A stretch of 64,000 nt of DNA from Adineta ricciae (lineage: Eukaryota; Rotifera; Eurotatoria; Adinetida; Adinetidae). The stretch is from NCBI GenBank assembly GCA_905250025.1, contig CAJNOJ010000263.1:1-64000 (forward strand), read 5' to 3'. The stretch's first letter is position 1. The number at the start of each line of letters is the position of its first letter. The translations under genes were made by a program, and so were the position numbers. Under the pieces are notes generated by a model. The model searched no databases. It was given only the letters and a program-made list of their open reading frames with translations, and had not been told where the DNA came from. This document shows, piece by piece, positions 47,881 through 61,912 of this stretch.

Positions 47881-49562
47881 CAACAAGGTGAACTACAACC
47901 AGCCTACGCTCGATTCCAAAAGTATCTCTAATGAATAAGAAAAGTGAAAGAGAATACGGACGATCAAAGTTGAGATTCTTAAAAAGAAATAATACCACCA
48001 CGAAAATGGTTTCCATTGCGTGCATATCATATATATGAGAAACAGAATAATGAAAGAAAGCCACCGAATCAGACTCATTTGATAATGGTCTAGCTGCTGT
48101 CTGTCCTTCTATGTTTGGTAAAGCTAGTCAGCAACAAAATGAGTAGAAATCAACCGCTTGTGACCTTTTCTTAAACGTAAGTTCAATTGTTTTTGAGAAC
48201 TCAACACAAAAAGTATGCATTGGTGTTCGGTCATGAAACATTTCAGTGTAGGTGTAGGGCACACGGCCCGCTTTAACTTGATGATAAGTGCGAAAGAACA
48301 AGCAACATTAAGTGCCGTTTTGCCACTTCTGCATTAAATCATTGTAAATTGCTTTTGCAAAAACAAATAAACAGACCCGACATTATAAAATCATTTTTCA
48401 GATGTCAATTCACTGCGTCGTTTTTTTGTTTTGTTTAAAGAATAGCAATGCATTTTCGGTTTGGAAGCACTGTGTTTGCTTTTCAAATGAAAAAAGTTCT
48501 AAATTTATCGACGATAAATGCGTTATGCTTTTCTTCCATTTTCAATCACACATTTTTGCCATATCCCTCCACAGAAACGTTTCATTTGTTCTTTTTATAA
48601 TGTTTTTGAAGAAAGAGTGAGTTTTACATACAGCCTTGCTCTTTCACATCGAAGTGAATACTCTTAAGAAGATATTCGTATGCATAAGCAAGTCACATTG
48701 AATGAGACCACCATCGTTCTATATTGGCACAATGCCGAAATAATTCTTGCGTCTTTCTATATTTCGGTAGAACCACCGATTTCTAGGTATGATCGTACAT
48801 TGTGGTGCAGAAGATCATTACACAAATATTTACTTTTAGCACGAACAATATTACCTGCTGCAGAACTATTTGGAGCGATGTTGAAAACTTAAATCTGATC
48901 ATCAACGACTAAATCAGTCATGACATTTCGTCAGGCTTCTCTTCTATTTTCTCGCCAAAAGGACAGAAGAAAGGAAAAAAAGAAAAACACTTTGAATAGC
49001 TCGAAGAAAAACATTCACTATTGATATAATAACAACTAGAGACAAGGAGAAGAAATATCTTATAGGCAAACAATTCACAGAATGTAATCAGCAAAATTCT
49101 GCCTTGTCAACATCGTTCTTCGTGATATAACAATGATTGTCACACTTGACATAACTGCTAAAGAGTAATTGGAACGAAGAATAGTTATCGTCATTCTACT
49201 CTCGATTTGAATATGTTATGCACTCATATAGCAGATGTGTTCACATCTTGTTTGTGTAAAACAGACGTGGGAAAATTTCATGCTAGAGGCATAAGAGCTT
49301 TACCTGTAGATTTCTCAATTTGAAATATTGCATGTCACCATATTGATGCAAGTTATGCTTGGCACACAACTGGGAAATACTTTAAAATAGAAACATTGAC
49401 ATTCTTTTCTTTTTTGCGTTCGGATTGAAAATTGTCAAAATTCTTCATAATATAAGTAGCAGGAAAAGAAAAGTAGTTTTCTTCACTATGAACGCGAGTT
49501 TTCATTTTCCTATTCCACAAGTAGAATAAAACTCGAGAACTATTCGAATAGATTCTTACATC
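47881..49562. other. Intergenic
   Basis: Only hydrophobic or low-complexity frames up to 72 codons. The promoter of the ADP-ribosyltransferase gene is expected at the right end. No repeat family or RNA gene recognised. Confidence 0.45.
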
Positions 49563-50441
49563 ATGGCTTCATCTAGTCGTACAGTCGATAAATTTGCCTG
49601 TGAAACATCGCGATATCTTCTGCCGACGTTCCGTCGTCCAGGCTATCGTGAAATAATGGACACACATGTCGAATACGATCCCGGTCATGAAGTTTTCCCC
49701 ATATGGACCAAAGAAGATGGACAATACTATCGTACCATCAACACGGCACTTCTCAATGATAACTATGACGTATTAAAAAAGAATGTCAAGTTTATCAATA
49801 GCCTACGACATGCAATTCGAGATAACAATGCAAAAGAATCGGTGAAAGTCTATCGCGGTTTGTGTATACCAAGTAAACATGTTAATCAGGAATATAAAGT
49901 AGGTTTACAGTTTCTATGGCCGACATTTACTTGCACATCGAGAAATAAGGACATGGCGCATGTTTTTGGTGAGTATACATTTGAAATTGAAACGTCAAGT
50001 CAAGATTGGACTTATCGGAGTGATATTTCGAAATATTCGATGTTTCCTGAAGAGGAAGAAGTGTTATTTTATCCATATAGTGGATTTGTTGTTCAGAATG
50101 TTATACCAGATGCGAAAATCATTCAGCTGAAATGTGTCGATACATTACACGTTGAAGAAACGTCGGAAAAACTCATACCTGAAGAAGTACAAATCTTCGA
50201 TTCATCAAGAAATATCTTTGTTTATTTTTACAAGAAAGCGTCCGAAGTGTACTGGTCTTACGCGAATAAGCCTGATCAGCGATTTCTCATTGCTGGTAAT
50301 CAGAGCGGATACTGGGATGCACCTTATCGTTATCATCATCGGAGAGGATATTTTATACATAAAGGAATGAATCTATGGGAAGAATATCAAAATGATGAAT
50401 GTTTTGCGACGTTTACTCGAATTGGTTTGGGAAATAACTAA
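49563..50441 (+). CDS. Arginine-type mono-ADP-ribosyltransferase (ARTC-like)
   Basis: Intronless, 292 residues, no signal peptide. The R-S-E triad of ARTC/clostridial-toxin-like ADP-ribosyltransferases is visible: Arg in VKVYRGLCIP, Ser in WPTFTCTSRNKDMA, and the Glu-rich EEEEVLFYPYSGF, which supplies the E-x-E catalytic pair. An N-terminal RTINTALLN region precedes YRG, as in family members. The C-terminal 80 residues (WSYANKPDQRFLIAGNQSGYW) are an extra domain I do not recognise. The reaction would be transfer of ADP-ribose from NAD to arginine of a target protein; the target is unknown. Such proteins are abundant in bdelloids. Absence of a leader suggests an intracellular role. Confidence 0.82.
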   Translation: MASSSRTVDKFACETSRYLLPTFRRPGYREIMDTHVEYDPGHEVFPIWTKEDGQYYRTINTALLNDNYDVLKKNVKFINSLRHAIRDNNAKESVKVYRGLCIPSKHVNQEYKVGLQFLWPTFTCTSRNKDMAHVFGEYTFEIETSSQDWTYRSDISKYSMFPEEEEVLFYPYSGFVVQNVIPDAKIIQLKCVDTLHVEETSEKLIPEEVQIFDSSRNIFVYFYKKASEVYWSYANKPDQRFLIAGNQSGYWDAPYRYHHRRGYFIHKGMNLWEEYQNDECFATFTRIGLGNN

Positions 50442-50781
50442 AAGGAAAATACACGTAAATTCATTTCTTTCAAGTAACATTGTTGCTATCACATTGAGTC
50501 ATTATTTTTGTTTTTATGTGATATTATGTTTTCAGAGCGGTGGCGAGGTTAGGAGACCGTATAGTATTTGTCGAAATTCTTTCCTTCTTGATGCGAAACA
50601 TGTGCGTCACTCATATCCAAAATAATAAATTTTCTCCTGTTGAAAGAAATGCCGAACAGATGAATAAACAAAAAAAGTGCAAAGTTTGCTCTGTCAACAT
50701 GCCATTTTTTTAAAGCAAGAGAATAGTATAATACATTAGCGATCGAGTCGGACTGTTGTCAGTGACAAACATAAAAACAAA

Positions 50782-53472
50782 ATGATTGTTTCAATCGTGT
50801 GTCTCTTGTTGTTTTTCATCCAAACAATCAGTAGTCAAAGTAAGGGCAGGTTGAACTGAAAGTATCGATGTAAATGTGAAATCTAGATTGCTCAACTAGC
50901 AATCCATGTGGAACATATGGTTACTGTGTTGACACTAGTAGTGGTGGTATAGAATGTGTATGCAAGTTCTGGTGGAAGGGAGACTTTTGTGATCAACGTA
51001 AGTTTTCATCTGTTGTTATCTCCTGTAGAAAAGACTGAATTATCTGTAGAATCAAGTAGTGGCATTCAAGTGATTGTTCTGGGAGTGTTATCAGGTATTC
51101 TTCTCATATTTTTCTATGCTCTTTCTATAATTTGTGGATGTCGACGACGAAAACAACAACCGAAAAAGGAGAAAAAGTGAGAAATATGAAATTCTTGACA
51201 ATTTCTTATATTTTTCATTCATAGAAAGGATGAAAATTTAAATTCAAAACTAAGTGATGTCGCGGTTGTCAATGTGAAACGATCGTTTCAGATATCATCA
51301 TGCTTAGTGTTCATTTTCATGATAATTGTCGCAACAATTGCATTAGTTATCAAATGGTTATTATTACAGCCGATACACAATGAATTAGTACAAAAATATA
51401 ACAAGAGTGAACTGTTATATTATCATCGGATATCTTTTTGTGATGTTATTGATCAAGATGGTTATGATTTGATATCTCTACCTGTGGCAGGTTTCTTTAT
51501 CATAGTTTTTGTTATTTTTTCTAAGAGAACATCATGTTTACGACAAAAACTACGAGGTTTTATTGGTCCAATTATTCCCATGGACTTTTATATTCACATC
51601 AAGCGAAAACTTGCTGCAGTTATATTTGCTATTATCGCTGATGATCTTTTGAATATTGTTATTGCAGTTCTCAATGGTGAAGCATCACAAGGGGAAGGTG
51701 AACATTTTCTATGAGGAAGAAAAGCGAATATGATTTCTTTTCTGTGTTCTTTAGGAGTTATTGTTGTTTATTTGATGCGAATAGTTCAAATTTTAGTAAT
51801 TGGCATCCATTATTATCCATTATTAGCTGCTGCTTATATAGATTCGATGTTGACATGGAGTTGTGCAACACTTTATGCTTGGTTATTTTTTAGTTTGACA
51901 ATCATTGAACAAGGTTTATGTCAAACAAGTTTTTACACATCAGACGAATATCCAGATGATATCAATAATACAGATACTGGAATATTCTTTGATTATTATG
52001 GTACAGGTTCAAATCTGCTGATAATTGAACTTATCACAGATATTCCTCGATATTTATGTTGGGCTTATATAGTTGTGAAATTTCCAATGTTATTAATTGA
52101 GAAAATCAATCAAATGATTAAAAAACGAAAAAAAGAATCTTCTTCACATATTCATTTAACAAGAGAAGAGAAAATTCTTCTACATTCATCAGCAAGTCAT
52201 TCAGTTGAAAGTTCTTATGTAAGAAATTTGTTTCGTGGAAAGAATCGATGTTTGAAGAGTCGATTATTATTTGGACGATTAATACCAACATTTATTTATC
52301 AATGGCGAGATGATTTTCGATTTTCATCACGAATATTTTGTGTTTATGCATCAGTATTTCTTCTTTTGTATTTTATTACAATTCAATCATTGATACGATT
52401 TATTCCATATTTAAATACATTTGAAAAAATTATTCAAGAATTAATGGATATTATTTCACAAATTGGCAATTCAGCAGGTATAACGAAACAATTTCCAGTT
52501 CCAAATTTGACTCGTCCATTTGTATTTGCAATCTTAACTGCATTTGTCATTATAACTCTTCAGTTATTAATTCTCTTGACAAATATTCGACGAAATTTAT
52601 TTCAAATCTATCGTGGTGATGATTCAGAGATTCCTTTGAGAACTAATTCTCGATATCTTAGTTATACTTCGGGAAATTTTCATTTTGCAGGATATTTTAT
52701 TGGTTATATCTTTTGGGGATATGTTCTAATTGCAATATTTGCATTAATTGTTTATATTTGTATTGCATCGTTCATTACATTCGGAAGTGTTCGATTTCTT
52801 GAAAAGATTCTTAAAGTGATCATTCCTGTGTTATTGATGATTATTTTCAAACTATATTTGAATAAATTATTGGCAAGATATGTGTTTTTACAAGATTATG
52901 GTGATGTTTTAGCGATTAATAATCGACGAGTATTGATGATTTTTTTATATTTTAACTTCTTTCTTGATTCATTTCTTGGTTTGATATCTTCAATTATGCG
53001 AATCATCTTAAGTGTAATTGCAGCTTTCTTTTACATGTGTCGTTTGGATTATTCACCATTAGGAAGAAAACTTGAAATATTAGATTCAGGATTTGCTGCT
53101 TATTGTGGTTTTATTCATATCGAAGCAGTACATCGAAATCCGATCATGTTGACAATGGTAAGTCATTTGTATGGAGAAATGAAAAGAAAACAACACTTAA
53201 CAACACATAATCCAATGATGATGACTTCGATTGAAAGTAAACGTCAAAAGAATTCATCAAAAGCAATTCATCGATGGCATTTAGCAGTTCTTTTGTTACG
53301 AAATCCATCATTGGTATTCTTAAGAAAAAGTGCTCTTGTTGCAAATGAAGATAAGAAAGAAAAAGAGATGTTCGAGAAGAAACAAAGAATGTCGGTGATC
53401 GAAGAGATGACTCATCGACCTAGTTTGATTTCTGAAAGTGATTTCGAACGAATGTGGCAAAAGAAATGTTGA
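50782..53472 (+). CDS. EGF-domain plus STRA6-like multipass membrane receptor
   Basis: Five exons (50782-50839, 50887-50997, 51029-51176, 51225-51697, 51755-53472) join in frame to 835 residues. Order: signal peptide, one EGF-like module (CSTSNPCGTYGYC...CVCKFWWKGDFCDQ), a first TM helix (VIVLGVLSGILLIFFYALSI) and a basic linker. A large region with about nine further hydrophobic helices follows. Its C-terminal part matches STRA6: NNRRVLMIFLYFNFFLDS, then LDSGFAAYCGFIHIEAVHRN with a following PI. STRA6 is the retinol-binding-protein receptor that mediates retinol flux across membranes. Known vertebrate STRA6 (about 670 residues) has no EGF module, so this architecture is unusual. The cytoplasmic tail is charged. 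Ligand unknown; retinoid transport is an inference from family. Confidence 0.72.
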
Positions 53473-53611
53473 TTGAATTGTTACATTCCATGAACATTAT
53501 CAATGACATTTATTTTATCTCTCTTTGGAATCATTATTCTTTCATATTTGTATTATTATTGGTCATTAAAAGTATATTTTCATATCATTCGAATACTATA
53601 GTCATTCTCTA

Positions 53612-55570
<1,959 letters not shown>

Positions 55571-56014
55571 GATTTGTATAATGAATAGTTACATCGAAAT
55601 TTTCGTTAATCCTCTTCTTTTCTGTTCTATTGAAATATGGATAAGATTGGTATAATCTGTTGACATTTGACATGTTTTGAATGATATACTTGTTGTTTCG
55701 AAAAAAAGAGAAAGAAAGAGATATAGATATTACTTGTGTGTTAATAAATGGTTTTGTGATGATGATGGAGAAAGTGTAGAAGAAAAAAGAATCACAATAT
55801 ATTCATTCATTCAGATGATGTATTTTACAATCATACGATTCGTGTCATTTAGAGAACTTCTTTGTCTCTCTCTTTCTTTCTTCGAAGATCCTGTAGAGAT
55901 TCATCATGAAAGTAGTTACCGAAAGAAACTAAGAAACAGTTTGATAGATTTATTTTGTAAATATAGATGAGATTATCTCGAACAAAGTATATTTATATGA
56001 GAGTTCGTGAAAAA

Positions 56015-57567
56015 TTATCGAAGACGAAATCGTTGAATTCGACGATTATTATAATCAGAAACATAGAGATAAGTTTCAGTTGGATCAAATGCAAGATCAG
56101 CTGGACCATTGAGAAGTTGAGCAGTTTTCCCCGGAATACCAGTAGCACTACCAGCAACAAGTGAACCTTGAGTATCTCCAATATTCCATTTCATAATTCG
56201 ATTGTTATTATAATCAGCAACATAAAGAGTTTGACCATCACGTGTTACACAAATACCAGCAGGTGAATTCAATTGATTAAAACCTGTACCTGAACCAGTA
56301 CCTCCTGCTACTGTTATTCCAGTTCCATTTCCACCAATGATAAATTTCTGAATACGATTATTTTGATAATCACTGACATAGAGTGCATTTTGATCATCAT
56401 TCACATGAATAAATTTCACATATTTTAGTTTCGTACTGGTTGATCCCGAACTTAATCTTTGTCCAGCAACAACTGTACCATTTTGAGCACCAGGTGTCCA
56501 TTTAACTACTGTATAACATAAAAATAGTGATACATAAATATTTCCATATTGATCGACAGCTACACCATAAGCAGTATAGAGTTCATTGGCTAAACAAGAA
56601 CTTGTTGATAATCCTATTGCAGGAATACTACTATTGATTTTTCCAGATCGTTGAATAAAAACAGTACCTTCATTCACTGATCCATCAACCATATATAATG
56701 TATTTGTTTTATCGACAAATATATCCAGTGGTTGAATTAAACCATTAGAAAGAACTATTCGTCCTGTACGTGAAAATGGTGAATAACTATTGAATGTTTG
56801 ACCATCACAATCAGCAACATATAATATTCCATCAATTGGAGAAATATGAATACCCCAAGGTCCTTGTAAATCTGTTGAACCAATACCAATAGTGCCATTA
56901 CAAGATCCAACTATTGTTTGACCAACACCAATTGATGAAACTAATAAAGAGAATTGATGAAAGTGAAGAGAAGATGTTTTTCAGATAAATTCAACATACT
57001 TGATGAACATCGAAAAGTTCTATCACATTGTGGTTCACAAGTCAAATTAAGATCTGTTCGACAAGCTTTAACTGTTGAACAAATTTGATTTTGAAATAAT
57101 TGTGCTGTACATATTGAACCATTCCAATATGTTTTTAAAGGACATTGACAAGTGTTCGTAGTTTGATCACATATAGAATATCGACTTTGAATACATTTGT
57201 CACATGATTGATTATAAATATTTCGATATATATTTGAAGAGAATCGAATACTACCAACAACAGATTGTGATTTAGATGAAATGAGAATTGAACCTGTTGT
57301 TATATCAGCATCCCACAAACGACATTGTGTTGTATTATAATCAAAATCGTATGTTCGACAATCAGAACGTTGATTACATAAAGAACTACAATATATGAGC
57401 TTTGTTGTTATTGTTGTTGTCAGAAGTGGAGGAATCGAATTATCGAAAGGAAGAAATTCCCATCCAGATTGAGTTATTTGAGATAACGATTGATCTTCTT
57501 TTGTGAATTGAATATAATTGAATAAATGAATAAAATAAAATAAACTTCTTTGTGTAACGATTGTCAT
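56015..57567 (-). CDS. Secreted PAN-like/NHL-repeat protein
   Basis: Two exons (57000-57567, 56015-56940) join to 497 residues. The hydrophobic N-terminus is a probable signal sequence. A PAN/Apple-like module follows (CSSLCNQRSDCRTYDFDY, then QCRLWDAD), then a Cys-rich segment (CDKCIQSRYSICD, CQCPLKTYWNGSIC). The C-terminal 300 residues form an NHL beta-propeller with blades such as LQGPWGIHISPIDGILYVAD, LNSPAGICVTRDGQTLYVAD followed by YNNNRIMKW, and NGPADLAFDPTETYLYVSD. Typical of the expanded NHL secretome of rotifers. The role is unknown, probably carbohydrate or protein binding outside the cell. The frameshifted relative at 19534-20388 is a dead paralogue. Confidence 0.78.
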
Positions 57568-58252
57568 TTTGATAGTTTGAGAAAACTAAAATGATTTGCT
57601 GCTCTCAACTTCATTTATGTACTTGTTTTCTCTATGTCATTATGAACGAATTCATTTTTATTTTGGAAAATAAGTTTTTTCTTTGTGAGAAAAATATCTC
57701 TCAAGAAAGTTAATTTGAAAAAGAAAAAGAAATGATTATTCAAAATACAATCATGTGGAAGATTGAGTATAGATAAATATCCTATGTAAAATTACATGAA
57801 GAATGTTGTCATGTAGACAAGTTAAAGTTAATTTTATATTGGAATATTCTTTCATTGTATTTGATAATTATATGAAATAGAAAAATACGAAGAGAAAAGT
57901 AACACGACTGCCATCTGTCGATAGATTTTGTAATGAATGTTGTATTATAGATGGTTGCTATGCAATGACAGTGCATCATATTATATACATTGTACTCCGT
58001 CCGATGTTCGTTCTGTGTCTTTTGATGACTAAGTAAACGCGCGATTTGTATTCTACAACACATAGTCTTAATTTCGTTAATCATAAGTAAATGATGTCAT
58101 ATTTGATAGGTAGTTATGGAATTATGACACAAAAACGATCATGTGAATGAAGAGAGAAAATAGGAAGGTAGCAATGTATAAATAGGACTGACAATCTTGC
58201 ATCAAGTATACAGATTTTTTCAACGATTAAGCAATATCCTTCTTATTGTTAA
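57568..58252. other. Intergenic, divergent promoters
   Basis: Between the 5' ends of the PAN-NHL gene and the 14-3-3 gene. Nothing else recognised. Confidence 0.45.
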
Positions 58253-59334
58253 ATGATGGCAAACAAAGATGAAAAAGTGGAACTTGCAAAATTGGCTGAA
58301 CAAGCAGAACGGTAAGATATTGATATAGATAGAAGATTGATCTATTTGAATTATATAATCTAATAAATAGATATGTTGATATGGTAAATGTTATGAAAGA
58401 AGTGGTTCAATCTAAGAATGAATTAACACTTGAAGAACGGAATTTACTTTCGATTGCATACAAAAATGTGATTGGAAGTTATCGTGAACCATATCGTATC
58501 ATATCAACTATTGAAATGCGAGTTCAAGATAATGAACATGAAAAGGAAATGGTGAAAAGATATCGAAAGAAGATTGAAAATGAATTAAAAGATGTTTGTT
58601 ATGAAATTCTGGTAATTAACTTAGTAATTGATCAACAGAAGAACTTTTGAATCAAATATTTATTTGTTTTAGGATCTACTTGATAAATATTTATTTCCAA
58701 ATGTAACATCAAATGATGAGAAAGTATTTTATTTGAAAATGAAAGGTGATTATTATCGATATTTAGCAGAAATTGGTGTAGAAAATGAAGGAAAAAGTGA
58801 GATGATGATTTAATGAGATGAAAATTGATAAATTTGATTATAGAATGGGCAGAAGAATCCAAAAATGCTTATAAAGATGGTTATGATTTGGCTCAAAATG
58901 AAATGATTGTAACTCATCCAATTCGTCTTGGACTCGCTTTGAATTTTTCTGTTTTTTATTATGAAATTGCCAATGAATTTGATGTTGCTTGTCGTTTAGC
59001 TAAAGAAGTTTGATGATATTCGATTTGTTTAGTTAATCGAAATATTTCTCTTGTTTTGTTTAGGCATTTGATAATGCTTTATCTGAATTAGATTGTATTA
59101 ATGACAAAAATGTTTATCGAGGTAAATGTGTTTATTTGAATTCTTTTGTTTTTCTTTGAATTGTTTTATTTTAGATAGTTTGATTATTATGCAATTGTTA
59201 CGTGATAATCTAAAAGTGAGTTTTTCAATTTCTTTTGTCAATTATCAATTTAAACAAAATCTTCTTAATCTTTATAGATATGGTCTGAAACCGAAATGAA
59301 GATGAACAATGAAGAAGAAGAAGAAGAATCATAA
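58253..59334 (+). CDS. Divergent 14-3-3 protein, seven exons
   Basis: Exons 58253-58311, 58371-58611, 58673-58796, 58844-59007, 59064-59121, 59175-59215 and 59278-59334 splice to 247 residues, the standard 14-3-3 length. Diagnostic segments: [62 protein letters not shown] and the end [15 protein letters not shown], then an acidic tail. The phosphopeptide pocket residues (Lys in AYKN, Arg before EPYR, Arg-Tyr in YYRY) remain. The normally near-invariant ARRSSWR stretch reads SYREPYR. 14-3-3 dimers bind phosphoserine or phosphothreonine proteins in the cytosol. This copy may have altered dimer or client preferences. Confidence 0.9.
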
Positions 59335-59482
59335 TTGTGTTTTTTATCCTTTTCTTTTATATAAATTTAATAATAAAATCACGTGTTCATATAATATAAG
59401 TCAATGTTGAAATAACATAGAAGGTTTTTTTGACATAAAATAAACAATTATATAAAGTTTTTATATAGAAAAGAAATTTGTT

Positions 59483-60916
59483 TTAGTTGATAATTGTTCC
59501 ATTAGGTAATGTGACATTAATTAAAACTTTGGCTTCTTCAATTAATTGAGTGATATTTACATGAGAATGAAGAAAAGTTGAATGAATAAATGAAGCATGT
59601 ATAAAAATAATCTTTTTCAATTGAGAATTTGTGAAATAACAAAATTTACAATAAATATAACTAAAATTGATATTTTCCATATAATTATTAATAAAATTAA
59701 CATTTTGTAATGTATTATTAAACATATCAATATCATATAAAGTTGTATTTCGAAATATTGTATCATATAATTTATTATTTGATAGAAAACAATTTTTCAT
59801 AGTTAAATAAGACAATGTATTATTTCTAAATAAAGTATAAGATGCATAAACATTTGTCCAATTGGAATTAGTAAAGTTAATTGAACCAAGTACGGCTGAA
59901 TGAATAATAACATTGTTTAATGTAGTTGAAAGAAAAAGACACATATAAATCTTATAAAATGTACTAAACATATGTAAGAAGCTTAAATCAACATGAATAA
60001 ATAAAGTTGAAATGAATTTACAATCTCTACAATAGAGATAACGCATATTTGTGAATGTTAAATTTGCATTTGAAAAATCAGCTGCAATGAAATTTGCACG
60101 ATAAAAAGTGGCATTAATTAACGATGTAGATGAAAAATCTATTTTAGTTTCTCGATCATTATCAAAACAAATTGGTGCTCTTGAAGTGGCAAAACTAAAA
60201 TCTGCAAAATCCAAATAACTGAATGAAAATACTGAACAATCCAAAAAAACAGAACGAAATGAAGCATTTGTCAATATACTTTCAGGTAACCAAAGATAAT
60301 TCCAATAATTATACATTAAATCTGATTTTTCTATTGAAGAATAAAGATTTAGATTAAAAATTGTATTTGTTAAATCGACTCTTTTAAGTTGTAAAAAAGA
60401 TTCATCAAACAATTGACTTTTTCTTTCCAAATTTATTAATCGAGCTTCTGAAAGTGATCGAAGAATAAGACTTTTACGAATAACATCTAATTGACTTAAT
60501 GCAGTTATTGTCATAAAACGTATAACAAGTCGAACATTTGTTGCTTTATTTCCAGTTGTACCAAATTCCATAAGAATTTTTGTAAGAAAATTATGATATT
60601 CGACAAGAATTGTTTGACGTTGTTGATCAAGAGAAAGTTCACGATCTTTTTCTCGACTTTTTTCAGCAATCATAATTTCATTCAAACGATTTTCTTTTGC
60701 TGTTTCAAATTCTGCAGATCGAGAAGCATCAGCAATTTCAATATCTTTGATTCGATTACTTTCTGCTATTGATTGATTACTTTGATTTTGAACAATTGTA
60801 TAAATAGCAATAATAATTGGAATACATATTGTTGAAATTAATTGAATCCATTCAAATCGACTTACACTTACTCGTTTATTCAAATCAGAAGATTTTTCCG
60901 TTTCTAATGAATTCAT
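59483..60916 (-). CDS. Membrane-anchored pentapeptide-repeat protein
   Basis: Intronless, 477 residues. One N-terminal TM helix (WIQLISTICIPIIIAIYTIV) is followed by a charged coiled-coil stretch (SRSAEFETAKENRLNEI, EKSREKDRELSLDQQ). From about residue 180 to the end run degenerate pentapeptide-like repeats of the A(D/N)LxX type (DLTNTIFNLNL, NATFYRANFIAADFSNANLT, NNTLQNVNFINNYMENINFS), which should fold into a right-handed beta-solenoid. Strongly AT-biased with many Asn and Thr codons. Such proteins are common in bdelloids and bacteria. Function unknown. Orientation suggests a short internal N-terminus and a long solenoid on one face of the membrane. Confidence 0.75.
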   Translation of the reverse strand: MNSLETEKSSDLNKRVSVSRFEWIQLISTICIPIIIAIYTIVQNQSNQSIAESNRIKDIEIADASRSAEFETAKENRLNEIMIAEKSREKDRELSLDQQRQTILVEYHNFLTKILMEFGTTGNKATNVRLVIRFMTITALSQLDVIRKSLILRSLSEARLINLERKSQLFDESFLQLKRVDLTNTIFNLNLYSSIEKSDLMYNYWNYLWLPESILTNASFRSVFLDCSVFSFSYLDFADFSFATSRAPICFDNDRETKIDFSSTSLINATFYRANFIAADFSNANLTFTNMRYLYCRDCKFISTLFIHVDLSFLHMFSTFYKIYMCLFLSTTLNNVIIHSAVLGSINFTNSNWTNVYASYTLFRNNTLSYLTMKNCFLSNNKLYDTIFRNTTLYDIDMFNNTLQNVNFINNYMENINFSYIYCKFCYFTNSQLKKIIFIHASFIHSTFLHSHVNITQLIEEAKVLINVTLPNGTIIN

Positions 60917-61912
60917 AATGTTTAATTGAAAGTTGATTTTATTCTCAAATATCTATTCGATACATTGTGAAAGAAATTCACATATTTTTATTAGTTGAAA
61001 TACAATGATTGATCTTGTCATTTTTATTAACAGATATCATTTTTGATTTGAATAATAAATTCATATAAATCTCAACTGATAAACTTGTCTGAAGATATTT
61101 ATTTCATAAAAACTTGTTCAATATGAATTTATCTTTATAATTTTTATCATTTGAATAATTTAGAAAACAATATTGATAAGACCGAAGAGATTTTATTAAA
61201 CATTACATTAACATAGTTGTGATACATTTGATTGTTTTACTTTTTGAACATTTGTTAGTCGTCGGATCACATAGATATTCTTTCGAATGACATAGAAGAG
61301 ATATTTTTGATTGATAATGCAATTTAACAAAACTAAGTTTGCTGATTGAATAATTTGTCAAATGTATTTGTTAATCATTTCAAATAATTATTTGAACTAA
61401 AGAAGAAATTCTGCTCATTTTTCTAATTTCAATATTCATTAAGATAAAAGTTTGATTTTTTCATTGGAAACTTCGAATGTTTCTTTAAATGAAATAATCT
61501 TTTGATTTTGATAACCAATGGATTATAATTTCAAAAGATCATTTGTTTAAAGTATAAAAAATCTTGAAATACAGTGAATATTTCGAATTTATCCAACTTG
61601 AATTGTAATCTCGTAAAATATTCGAGAAAAAACGAAAAGAAATGTTGTTTGTTTTTATTTCTGATGGAATATGTAACAAGAGAAATAATGAATATTTTGA
61701 TCTATCGAATGTTTTAGATATTTGTTTATCTTTACAACAAAATTTGATGTTTTCATTTTCTTTTCAGTAAAACACGTTTCAAACGTTGTCAAATATCTCA
61801 TAAATGATCAATATGGAAAGATCTGATTTGTTTTTTTTTTGTCAATAAGAAAAATGAAAATAGAAGAAATATTTAAGATTTTGAAAATATCCAAATGAAC
61901 ATAATTTGTTGA
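60917..61912. other. Intergenic
   Basis: Very AT-rich, no frames of note. Should contain the promoter of the pentapeptide-repeat gene at its left end. Confidence 0.5.

Noticed and set aside
47081-49562. Several 60-120 codon frames as genes
   Set aside because: They are hydrophobic, low in complexity, lack splice continuity and have no domain apart from the weak fragment at 47330-47880.
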